Notes under the pieces: model-generated | Told to the model about the DNA's origin: nothing | Database searches by the model: none | What the model saw: the letters and a program-made list of their open reading frames with translations, nothing else | Made by a program: the position numbers and the translations under genes | Shown here: positions 6,736 through 13,284 of the stretch, piece by piece | Position numbering within the stretch: position 1 is the stretch's first letter | How the letters are laid out: each line of letters starts with the position of its first letter | Assembly: GCA_023422555.1 (NCBI GenBank) | Contig: JAFAGQ010000027.1 | Location: forward strand, 1 to 14,780 | Length of the DNA: 14,780 nt | Direction: 5' to 3' | DNA from: Pseudomonadota bacterium | Lineage (GTDB): Bacteria; Pseudomonadota; Gammaproteobacteria; Burkholderiales; Burkholderiaceae_B

Positions 6736-8802
6736 GCTTTTTGCGTGCTGCTCGATCAGGGCTGCGGGTTTCCACGCCTGCGGACGACGTGAGCTGTCGC
6801 CAAATCGGCGAATCGCGCGCAATACATTGAAGAGACCCGCCTGCTGGGCATAATGCATTGGGCCGCCGCGATGCAGTGGGAAACCGTAGCCGTTCAGATA
6901 GACGATATCGATATCGGACGCTCGCAATGCAATACCCTCTTCCAGGATTTTTGCCCCTTCATTGGCCAGCGCATATACGCAGCGCTCCACAATTTCCTGA
7001 TCGCTGATCTTGCGCGGTTCAATTCCCTTTTCCTTGCGGAAAGTCTCGATCATTTTTTCCACTTCAGGATCAACATGAGGCTTGCGATCGCCTTCTACAT
7101 ACCGATACCAGCCTGCGCCGGTTTTCTGACCATAGCGGCCGGCTTCACATATGCGATCGGCGACCACTTCTTCATATGAGTCGGGATTGGCCTCTTTCTT
7201 GCGCTTGCGAATAGCCCAGCCAATATCCAGGCCCGCCAGATCGCCGACGCGATAGGGTCCCATGGCAAAACCAAAATTTTCCAGTGCCCGGTCAATCTGC
7301 GAAGGCGACGCCCCCTGCAGCATGGCTTCATCTGCCGCATCACGATAAGCATAGAGCATGCGATTGCCGATAAAGCCGTCGCACACACCGGAGACCACCG
7401 GCTTCTTGCCGATTTTCTTGCCCATATCGATACATGTTGCCAGAACATCTTTGGCGGTTTTCTCGCCGCGCACGATTTCCAGCAACTTCATGACATTGGC
7501 AGGGCTGAAGAAATGCAGACCGATAACATCCTGCGGACGCTTGGTGAATGTAGCGATCTTGTTGACGTCCAGCGTCGAAGTATTGGATGCCAGAATCGCA
7601 CCCTGCTTGGCGACGCGGTCAAGTTCTTTGAATACCACTTCCTTGACGCCCATTTCCTCGAAAACGGCTTCGATAATAAGATCGACATTATTCAGATCGT
7701 CATAGGTGAGCGTAGTCGTAAGCAGATTCATGCGCTCTTCCACCTGCTCTGCAGTGAGCCGGCCTTTCTTCATCGTGTTTTCGTAATTCTTACGGATGGT
7801 GGCAACGCCCCGTTGCAAGGCTTCTTCTTTCTGCTCCAGCAACACCACAGGAATGCCGGCGTTCAGGTAATTCATACTGATACCGCCACCCATCGTACCG
7901 GCACCAATCACGCCGACGCTGGCTATGGGACGCAGTGGGGTATCAGCAGGAATGTCCGGAATTTTTGTTGCAGCACGTTCAGCTGCAAATACGTGCCGCA
8001 ATGCCAGCGAAGCGGGCGACGTCATGAGTTGATTGAATCGCTCACGCTCAAAAGCAAGGCCCTCATCAAAAGGCATAGACACGCTGGCAGCGACAGCTTC
8101 GACGCAAGCCGCGGGTGCCGGGAATTTTGCGGCTCCAGCGGCCGCCGCATTGCGCGCGTTAAGCAGCAGCGCCTCGGCATCCGCGTCTTCTACTTTCAGA
8201 TCACGTATGCGTTTCAATGGTGCGTCTTTGCCCAGCTTGCCGGCAAAATCAATAGCTGCCGCTTGCGGATCACTGTCAACAACCTGGTCAAACAGGGCGC
8301 TGTCAGCAAGTGACGACGCCTTGACGATCTGGCCTGAAGTAATCATGTTCAGCGCTTTTTCCAGTCCCAGTACGCGAGGCAGGCGCTGCGTACCACCCGC
8401 CCCGGGCAAAATACCCAACTTGACTTCGGGAAGACCCACTTTTGCACTCGCCGCCGCAACTCGATAGTGTGCAGCAAGCGCCAGCTCCAGTCCCCCACCC
8501 AGGCACACGCCATTGATGGCAGCGACAACTGGCTTGGCAGATTGTTCCAGCACTTCAATAACCGTACGCAGAGTGGGCGCCTGCGACGCCTTGGGTGTAC
8601 CGAATTCGGTGACATCCGCCCCACCTGAGAATGCGCGCTCTGATCCGCCCATCACAATGGCTCGTATTGCAGGATTGCGATTGGCACGGTCTACGCTTTC
8701 GACGATGGCTGTTCGCAAGCCGTGGCCGAGTCCGTTCACTGGCGGATTGTTGAAAGTGATGACGGCGATGCCGTCCTTTTCTTCGTAGGACGCGTGATCC
8801 AT
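6718..8802 (-). CDS. Bifunctional enoyl-CoA hydratase / 3-hydroxyacyl-CoA dehydrogenase (FadB/PimF-like)
   Basis: This fusion enzyme hydrates 2-enoyl-CoA and oxidises the resulting 3-hydroxyacyl-CoA with NAD+. In the 694-residue product the N-terminal crotonase domain (about 1-200) has the oxyanion segment FSGGAD (58-63), Glu106 in GGGLELALA and Glu126 in GLPEVKLGILPGAGG, so both crotonase acid/base residues are present. The dehydrogenase domain begins near 295 with the dinucleotide motif GVIGAGTMGGG (297-307) and has the His430/Glu442 pair in GLHFFSPAN and LLEIVRG. Its C-terminal domain contains NRMLYAY and a second HAD C-terminal repeat. The ATG at 8802 is preferred over the in-frame ATG at 8817, because GGAG at 8815-8812 gives a 9-nt spacing to 8802 while the upstream ATG has none. 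It lies first in the minus-strand run, in the PimF position. It is divergent from the acyl-CoA dehydrogenase genes. Confidence 0.92.
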   Translation of the reverse strand: MDHASYEEKDGIAVITFNNPPVNGLGHGLRTAIVESVDRANRNPAIRAIVMGGSERAFSGGADVTEFGTPKASQAPTLRTVIEVLEQSAKPVVAAINGVCLGGGLELALAAHYRVAAASAKVGLPEVKLGILPGAGGTQRLPRVLGLEKALNMITSGQIVKASSLADSALFDQVVDSDPQAAAIDFAGKLGKDAPLKRIRDLKVEDADAEALLLNARNAAAAGAAKFPAPAACVEAVAASVSMPFDEGLAFERERFNQLMTSPASLALRHVFAAERAATKIPDIPADTPLRPIASVGVIGAGTMGGGISMNYLNAGIPVVLLEQKEEALQRGVATIRKNYENTMKKGRLTAEQVEERMNLLTTTLTYDDLNNVDLIIEAVFEEMGVKEVVFKELDRVAKQGAILASNTSTLDVNKIATFTKRPQDVIGLHFFSPANVMKLLEIVRGEKTAKDVLATCIDMGKKIGKKPVVSGVCDGFIGNRMLYAYRDAADEAMLQGASPSQIDRALENFGFAMGPYRVGDLAGLDIGWAIRKRKKEANPDSYEEVVADRICEAGRYGQKTGAGWYRYVEGDRKPHVDPEVEKMIETFRKEKGIEPRKISDQEIVERCVYALANEGAKILEEGIALRASDIDIVYLNGYGFPLHRGGPMHYAQQAGLFNVLRAIRRFGDSSRRPQAWKPAALIEQHAKSGEALR

Positions 8803-8861
8803 GATGCGAGTCTCCATTATGTAAATTGGCCGGGCTGGACGCCTGAAACTGACAATGACTA

Positions 8862-8928
8862 GCTATGCACTTCCTTATGCATTACCCAGGCACGACCAGG
8901 CGCCCGATGCAAAATTGTTTTGCATAGC
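8862..8928. promoter_or_regulatory. Candidate operator cluster in the divergent control region
   Basis: A perfect 19-bp palindrome, ATGCAAAATTGTTTTGCAT, lies at 8907-8925 (8-bp arms, 3-nt centre). Longer arms GCTATGCA (8862-8869) and TGCATAGC (8921-8928) form another exact inverted repeat overlapping its right half, and a further TATGCAT is at 8876-8882. Clustered half-sites between two divergent catabolic operons are what a dimeric repressor site looks like. The CAAAA...TTTTG core is loosely reminiscent of the TetR-type fatty-acid regulator sites (PsrA group), but that assignment is only a guess. No regulator gene of that type is in the window. Confidence 0.55.
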
Positions 8929-9031
8929 AGAATTAAAGCGATCCAGTGATCTGTTGATAGTACTCTTTTGCCAGTCACTCTGTAAAGTGGTTTAGCGGTT
9001 AGTAGAATTCCGATCCTAGTAACTTCCGCAC

Positions 9032-9060
9032 TTTCCATTCGCTGATTTGCTCGCTATAAT
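9032..9060 (+). promoter_or_regulatory. Sigma70-type promoter for the acyl-CoA dehydrogenase operon
   Basis: A perfect -10 box TATAAT (9055-9060) is preceded by TTTCCA (9032-9037; four of six matches to TTGACA) with a 17-bp spacer. Transcription would start near 9067, giving a leader of about 105 nt before the ATG at 9173. The palindrome at 8907-8925 lies about 140 bp upstream of that start. The rest of the 370-bp gap shows no open reading frame that looks like a gene. Confidence 0.6.
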
Positions 9061-9075
9061 GAATTCCATAAATCA

Positions 9076-9145
9076 AATTACAGTTCCACTGTGCAGAATT
9101 TCTCTCCAAAATATTTGTGCAGGACTTCACTGCGCAACTGTAATT
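9076..9145 (+). repeat. Long-range inverted repeat in the predicted 5' leader
   Basis: AATTACAGTT (9076-9085) is exactly complementary to AACTGTAATT (9136-9145). TGTGCAG at 9090-9096, or its second copy at 9116-9122, can pair with CTGCGCA at 9130-9136 with one G-U, giving two mutually exclusive folds. The element sits between the predicted transcription start and the ribosome binding site AGGA (9159-9162). It may be a leader RNA structure or paired protein half-sites on DNA. Confidence 0.4.
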
Positions 9146-9172
9146 CAGACCTTTTTATAGGACACCCCATTC

Positions 9173-10369
9173 ATGGATATCCGCTACACCCCCGAACAAC
9201 TGGCGTTTCGCGACACGGTACGCGAATTCCTGGAAACTGCGGTTCCAGCAACAGTACGGGAAAAGACCCGTAAATGTCTGCCGCTGAGCAAAACAGAAAG
9301 ACAAGAGTGGCAACGCAGTCTATTTGAAAAAGGCTGGGGAGCGCCCTCATGGCCGGTAGCGTTCGGCGGCACTGGGTGGGACGCCGTGCAAAGACATATT
9401 TTTGAAGAGGAATGCGCTGCTTATGGCGCGCCAGAGCAATTGCCTTTTGGTCTGAAAATGGTTGCTCCAGTCATTCAGAAGTACGGCAGCCCTGAACAGC
9501 AGGAAACATTCCTGCCGCGAATTCTGTCTGGCGAAGACTGGTGGTGTCAGGGTTATTCGGAACCAGGGGCCGGCTCAGATCTGGCTTCCCTCAAAACTAC
9601 CGCAGTACGCGATGGCGACGACTATATCGTCAACGGCCAGAAAACGTGGACCACCCTTGCCCAGCATGCCGACTGGATCTTCTGTCTGGTTCGCACAAAT
9701 CCCGAAGTGCGCAAACAGGAAGGTATTTCCTTTCTGCTGATCGACATGAAAACACCCGGCATTACTGTCCGGCCAATTATCATGCTCGACGACGGGCACG
9801 AGGTCAATGAAGTGTGGCTGGAAAATGTACGCGTTCCGGCAGCCAATCTGATCGGCGAAGAGAACAAGGGCTGGACCTATGCAAAATTTCTGCTTGGTCA
9901 CGAACGAACCAATATCGCACGTGTTGGACGCTCCAAAGCAGCACTGCAACTGGTCAAGGAATCAGCTGCCCGACAACTGGGCAACGATGGCAAGCCACTG
10001 TTGCAGGACGCCCGCTTCCGGGACAAGCTCGCGCAGGTAGAGCTGGACCTCATGGCGCTGGAAATTACCAATCTGAAACTTATCTCACAGGACGGCAGCC
10101 ACCATACGCCCGGGCCCGAAGCCTCCATCCTGAAAGTGAAGGGTTCCGAGATCCAGCAGGCTATTACCGCATTGGCGTCACAAGTCAGCGGACCGTATTC
10201 GGCCGCACACATTTTGCCGGATGATCAGGTTCATGAACTGTCGGCAGCGTTCCCTCAAGACCAGGAACATATGACTGCGCAGTACTTCAACTATCGAAAA
10301 ACGACCATATACGGTGGCTCCAACGAAGTGCAGAAAAGCATTATCTGCCGGATGATCCTGGGTCTTTAA
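9173..10369 (+). CDS. pimC: Acyl-CoA dehydrogenase, PimC-like (pimeloyl-CoA dehydrogenase large subunit)
   Basis: This FAD-dependent enzyme introduces the alpha-beta double bond into an acyl-CoA. The 398-residue protein carries the N-terminal helical domain, the family signature YSEPGAGSDLA (128-138), the VNGQKTWTT strand (153-161) and the C-terminal IYGGSNEVQK (379-388). The glutamate that serves as catalytic base in MCAD/SCAD enzymes (IYEGT) is glycine here, Gly381. Glu244 in HERTNIARVG falls at the place where isovaleryl- and long-chain dehydrogenases keep their base, so activity is plausible. AGGA lies 10 nt before the ATG. A second, more divergent dehydrogenase gene follows after 53 bp, matching the large/small pair of pimeloyl-CoA dehydrogenase. 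The symbol rests on gene pairing and remembered similarity; substrate chain length is inferred. Confidence 0.83.
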   Translation: MDIRYTPEQLAFRDTVREFLETAVPATVREKTRKCLPLSKTERQEWQRSLFEKGWGAPSWPVAFGGTGWDAVQRHIFEEECAAYGAPEQLPFGLKMVAPVIQKYGSPEQQETFLPRILSGEDWWCQGYSEPGAGSDLASLKTTAVRDGDDYIVNGQKTWTTLAQHADWIFCLVRTNPEVRKQEGISFLLIDMKTPGITVRPIIMLDDGHEVNEVWLENVRVPAANLIGEENKGWTYAKFLLGHERTNIARVGRSKAALQLVKESAARQLGNDGKPLLQDARFRDKLAQVELDLMALEITNLKLISQDGSHHTPGPEASILKVKGSEIQQAITALASQVSGPYSAAHILPDDQVHELSAAFPQDQEHMTAQYFNYRKTTIYGGSNEVQKSIICRMILGL

Positions 10370-10422
10370 ATGCCCGTCCATCCTAATTGATCAAGACACA
10401 GAATACCTACGGAGTCATCCAA

Positions 10423-11586
10423 ATGGACTTTACCTTTACCGAAGAACAGCTTGCCCTGCAAGATACGCTTGAACGTTTTATCGACAAAGACTATACGTTC
10501 GAACAGCGCAGAAAAAATCTGGCCGCCGAGCGTCATTTCAATGAAGCGACCTGGTCATCTTTCGCAGAACTGGGCATCCTTGCTCTGCCCTTTGCGGAGG
10601 AAGACGGCGGTCTGGGCGGTTCGCCGCTGGACACCTATCTGGTCATGCGGACCCTGGCCAAAGGCCTGGTTCTTGAACCCTATATCAGCACCGTCGTGCT
10701 GTCCGGCTCATTCCTGCAACATCATGCAAGCGCAGAACAGCGTAGCGTTCTCATTCCTGCCATTGCAGATGGTTCGGCGCGCTTTGCCTTCGCGCATTAC
10801 GATGTCGAATCACGCTATCAGGAATCGCGCATACATACAAGCGCCAGCAAAAACGGCGAAAAGTGGGTATTAAATGGCCACAAGGCCGTCGTGGTGGACG
10901 CGCCAGTCTGCGATCACTGGCTCATCACTGCGAGAACTGCTGGCGAAAACAATGACACGCATGGCCTGTCTGTCTTTCTGGTTAAGGCTGACCATCCTGG
11001 CATTACTGTCAAGCCCTACAGACTGCATGACGGTCATCTGGCAGCGGATTTGGTCATTGACAACGCCGAGGTGTCGGCCGATGCACTGATCGGAACGGCG
11101 GACGAAGCCTACCCTGCCATTATGCAGGCACTCGCCGCCACCAACGCTGCGCTCGCCGCAGAATCCGCGGGACTGATGCAGGCAATGAATGAAGCAACAC
11201 TGGAATACATGAAGACGCGCAAGCAGTTTGGCGTGGCCATCGGTACGTTCCAGGCCCTGCAGCACCGTATGGCGGACATGGCCATTGCTGCAGAGCAGGC
11301 CACCTCCATGGCACTGCTCGCATCCATCACTCAGTCCGATGAAGATCCGCAGGAGCGCATTAACAAAGGAGCCGCGGCAAGAGTGCTATTGGCCAGGCTG
11401 TCACGTCATGTTGGCGAAGAAGCCGTTCAACTGCATGGCGGGATGGGCGTTACCGACGAACTGATTGTTCCTCATTACTTCAAACGAATCACCGTACTGA
11501 ATTCGCAATACGGCGATGCGGACTTCCATTTGCAAAGGTATAGTGATAGCCTTCTGAACTCCGCAACAGATAGCAAACCCGCCTGA
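10423..11586 (+). CDS. pimD: Acyl-CoA dehydrogenase, PimD-like (pimeloyl-CoA dehydrogenase small subunit)
   Basis: This 387-residue acyl-CoA dehydrogenase-fold protein is the likely partner of the upstream gene. It has the C-terminal-domain motif TRKQFGVAIGTFQALQHRMA (265-284) and QLHGGMGVTDE (336-346), which contribute to FAD binding at a dimer interface. The normal catalytic/CoA loop is replaced by QYGDADFHLQRY (362-373), and the usual YSEPGAGSD signature is absent (FAFAHYDVESRYQESR at 121-136). These degenerate motifs fit a non-catalytic or FAD-holding subunit of a heteromeric dehydrogenase, as proposed for PimC/PimD and shown for mycobacterial steroid FadE pairs. The ATG at 10423 has GGAG 8 nt upstream; an in-frame TTG at 10387 lacks a good site and was not used. 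Confidence 0.82.
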   Translation: MDFTFTEEQLALQDTLERFIDKDYTFEQRRKNLAAERHFNEATWSSFAELGILALPFAEEDGGLGGSPLDTYLVMRTLAKGLVLEPYISTVVLSGSFLQHHASAEQRSVLIPAIADGSARFAFAHYDVESRYQESRIHTSASKNGEKWVLNGHKAVVVDAPVCDHWLITARTAGENNDTHGLSVFLVKADHPGITVKPYRLHDGHLAADLVIDNAEVSADALIGTADEAYPAIMQALAATNAALAAESAGLMQAMNEATLEYMKTRKQFGVAIGTFQALQHRMADMAIAAEQATSMALLASITQSDEDPQERINKGAAARVLLARLSRHVGEEAVQLHGGMGVTDELIVPHYFKRITVLNSQYGDADFHLQRYSDSLLNSATDSKPA

Positions 11587-11601
11587 GAGAATGTGCAAAA
11601 C

Positions 11602-12027
11602 ATGACTGACCAGAATATTCCAGAACATTATCGACTCCTCAATCGCTTCAGCGCCTTTTCGGATCTGACCGGCCCCTACTACGAGAAAGTCATTGATGAT
11701 CGTCATGTGGGCATTGCCGTTAGAGTGCAGGCATCTCATCTGAATAAAATCGGCGTGGCACATGGCGGTCTGATAATGACAGTGGCCGACAACGCTTTTG
11801 GTGATGCCATTCTGAACGCATATGACGAATCCGTTTCTTTTGTCACCATGTCACTGACCTGTGAATTCATGTCAGCTGTGCGCGAAGGCGACTGGCTTGA
11901 GGCCACTGTGGATATCCAGCGCAAGGGCAAGCGGGTTATTTTTGCGAATTGTGATCTGCGCGTGGGGGAGCGGAAAGTGGCATTTGCCACCGCGCTCTTC
12001 TCTATGATCGAAAAGCGAGCTGAGTGA
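11602..12027 (+). CDS. PaaI-family hot-dog fold acyl-CoA thioesterase
   Basis: This small hydrolase of the hot-dog fold is likely to cleave a thioester between CoA and an acyl or aromatic acyl group. The 141-residue product has the PaaI hallmark VAHGGLIMTVADNAFGDAI at 52-70, where the HGG (54-56) and Asp63 line the active site, followed by the SLTCEFM and GDWLEATV strands. Length is typical. The ATG at 11602 is preferred: a GAGAGA run lies about 11 nt upstream, whereas the in-frame GTG at 11593 has only 2 nt to the same site. It begins 15 bp after the PimD-like gene, so it is the third gene of that operon. A likely role is release of CoA from stalled or dead-end intermediates of the pathway, but the substrate is not visible from sequence. 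Confidence 0.85.
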   Translation: MTDQNIPEHYRLLNRFSAFSDLTGPYYEKVIDDRHVGIAVRVQASHLNKIGVAHGGLIMTVADNAFGDAILNAYDESVSFVTMSLTCEFMSAVREGDWLEATVDIQRKGKRVIFANCDLRVGERKVAFATALFSMIEKRAE

Positions 12028-12032
12028 CTCTT

Positions 12033-12138
12033 GGGCCGGCTGTTCCTTAGGCCGGCTTTTGCTCAGACCACCTGATATTTGGGCCGCCGGCTTCTCACGC
12101 CGGCTTAATTTTTTGACCGGCTTATTCTCAGGCCGGCT
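12033..12138. terminator. Cluster of GCCGGC hairpins between convergent genes
   Basis: Six (G/A)CCGGCT elements start at 12035, 12051, 12086, 12099, 12116 and 12132. Because GCCGGC is self-complementary, neighbours pair: 12035-12040 with 12051-12056 (then TTTT), 12086-12091 with 12099-12104 (7-nt loop, then TTAATTTTTT), and 12116-12121 with 12132-12137. The first two look like intrinsic terminators for the + operon. The last copy encodes the C-terminal Pro-Ala of the IclR protein. The three hairpins share loop words such as TTCTCA, suggesting duplication of one unit. Confidence 0.7.
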
Positions 12139-12949
12139 GCCCCACTGTTTCTTTAAGCTTGCCAACCAGTTCCAGCAAACGCGGTCTGGCTTCATCAAGC
12201 AGAAAACGTTCAGACAAGTTAAACGATGGCCCGCCGCAGCTGATTGCCATGATGGGAAACTGACGTCCCAGATTCAGTCCCACGGCAATGGCATTCACGT
12301 CTTTTTGCCAGTCGCCAAAAGAGCAGGTGCAGCCCAGCTTACTGTAGTCTTCCAAAGATGCAGCAATACCGGTCATCAGTGCTTCACTGGCCTGCTCGTC
12401 CAGTTCACGCACCCGACCGAAAATTTCCTCTCGCTCCTGTGCCGGGATTTCGGCCAGATAGGCACGCCCCATGGCAGTAGAAACGATTGGAATGCGTGCA
12501 CCCACATCCATACTGAGCGTCAATGCAGACTGACTGCGACAATTTTCCAGATAAAGCATAGACAGGCGGTCTCGCGTTCCAAGCGTGACCATGCCTTGAG
12601 TTTCATCGGCCAGGGCCTGCATCAACGGTCTGGCAACCTGGCGGATATCAAGGCGGGCAAGCAGCCCGACACCCAGTGACAGGGTTGCAATGCCCAATTG
12701 GTACTTGCTGCTTTCTTCATCATGCGTCAAATAACCCAGTCTTGTCAGCGTATAGGTAATGCGTGACACCGTAGACTTCGGCAGCTTGCAGCGCTGCGCA
12801 ATTTCCTGATTTCCAAGCACTTTATTGCCCGAACGAAAGCAGGCAAGCACATCCAGTCCACGTGCTATCGCAGTAATAAAATGACGATCATCTTCGTATT
12901 CGCTGGCCAATGGTGGTTTATTGATGGTTTTTCTGATGTCAGTTGTCAT
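12128..12949 (-). CDS. IclR-family transcriptional regulator
   Basis: This DNA-binding regulator has an N-terminal winged helix-turn-helix (about residues 25-82; recognition region CKLPKSTVSRITYTLTRLGYL) and a C-terminal effector-binding GAF-like domain (about 88-265) containing DRLSMLYLENCRS, VSTAMGRAYLA and AIAVGLNLG. The 273-residue length is normal. IclR proteins commonly control aromatic and carboxylic-acid catabolism, and PcaR, the classical pca regulator, belongs to this family. I see no specific reason to equate this protein with PcaR. It is divergent from the flavoprotein/isomerase unit, whose control region holds several palindromes, so that unit is the first candidate target. The ATG at 12949 is the first in-frame ATG, but no clear ribosome binding site precedes it. 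A TTG at 12988 would add 13 residues and also lacks one. Confidence 0.9.
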   Translation of the reverse strand: MTTDIRKTINKPPLASEYEDDRHFITAIARGLDVLACFRSGNKVLGNQEIAQRCKLPKSTVSRITYTLTRLGYLTHDEESSKYQLGIATLSLGVGLLARLDIRQVARPLMQALADETQGMVTLGTRDRLSMLYLENCRSQSALTLSMDVGARIPIVSTAMGRAYLAEIPAQEREEIFGRVRELDEQASEALMTGIAASLEDYSKLGCTCSFGDWQKDVNAIAVGLNLGRQFPIMAISCGGPSFNLSERFLLDEARPRLLELVGKLKETVGQPA

Positions 12950-12972
12950 AATCAGGATTGCATAATCAGGAT
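12947..12972 (-). repeat. 12-bp tandem repeat over the iclR start codon
   Basis: CATAATCAGGAT occurs at 12947-12958 and again at 12961-12972, a 14-nt period. On the minus strand each copy ends in ATTATG; the inner copy supplies the iclR start codon. The outer copy opens a three-codon reading frame, ATG CAA TCC TGA, ending 2 nt before the iclR ATG. It may be a duplication that changed translation initiation, or a pair of operator half-sites. Confidence 0.5.
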
Positions 12973-12973
12973 C

Positions 12974-12993
12974 GCCTATAAGTTCCAATAGGC
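12974..12993. promoter_or_regulatory. Inverted repeat upstream of iclR, candidate autoregulatory site
   Basis: GCCTAT (12974-12979) and ATAGGC (12988-12993) are perfect 6-bp arms separated by 8 nt, placed 25-44 bp upstream of the iclR ATG. The geometry suits a dimeric regulator acting near the iclR transcription start. No binding motif is recognised. Confidence 0.3.
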
Positions 12994-13130
12994 AGAATTA
13001 AAAAACAGATTGCAGATGTGCAAACGATTGGGCATTTCCGCGCCAAAAACGACAATAATACTCGTTTTATACTCTGTTTAAAAAGAAAATCTCATTGCCC
13101 GAGCGCGCAGAGTAGACTATGATAAATGTA

Positions 13131-13201
13131 TTATCGATGATCGTCACGAACTTATATTGTACCGCAGTGCGGAATAATATTTCAAATATCATCGATGATA
13201 A
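13131..13201. promoter_or_regulatory. Palindrome-rich divergent control region iclR / nitronate monooxygenase gene
   Basis: CCGCAGTGCGG (13162-13172), with 5-bp arms and a 1-nt centre inside the longer TACCGCAGTGCGGAA, resembles the odd-centred palindromes used by many IclR proteins. It is flanked by ATCGATGAT at 13133-13141 and by the perfect 12-bp palindrome ATCATCGATGAT at 13188-13199; these share ATCGAT centres 58 bp apart. TATATT (13153-13158) with TTATCG (13131-13136), 16 bp apart, is a weak + strand promoter candidate whose start would fall on the central palindrome. The rest of the 335-bp gap (12950-13284) is AT-rich, with no gene seen. Confidence 0.5.
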
Positions 13202-13212
13202 CCGGGGTACGC

Positions 13213-13234
13213 CAGACCACCTGATAACGGTCTG
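13213..13234 (+). repeat. Small hairpin in the leader of the flavoprotein gene
   Basis: CAGACC (13213-13218) and GGTCTG (13229-13234) are perfect arms around a 10-nt loop, about 50 bp before the start codon at 13285. The first 14 nt of the element, CAGACCACCTGATA, recur exactly at 12064-12077 in the terminator cluster on the other side of iclR. It has no T tract, so it is not a terminator. Confidence 0.35.
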
Positions 13235-13284
13235 ACGGTGTTCCACACATTACAATTGAAATCTTCTGACCGAGGTTGCTTTAT

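Noticed and set aside
7513..8313. 266-codon open frame on the + strand inside the FadB-like gene
   Set aside because: Antisense to a gene with all catalytic motifs intact; the translation has the His/Ile/Arg-rich composition of a shadow frame and no ribosome site.
9091..9273. 60-codon open frame as a possible leader peptide before the acyl-CoA dehydrogenase gene
   Set aside because: It overlaps the dehydrogenase start out of frame, has no good ribosome site and no residue bias of an attenuator peptide.
12128..12949. Assigning the IclR regulator as PcaR
   Set aside because: Same family, but I see no PcaR-specific feature and it is about 8.5 kb from pcaI, next to a different operon.
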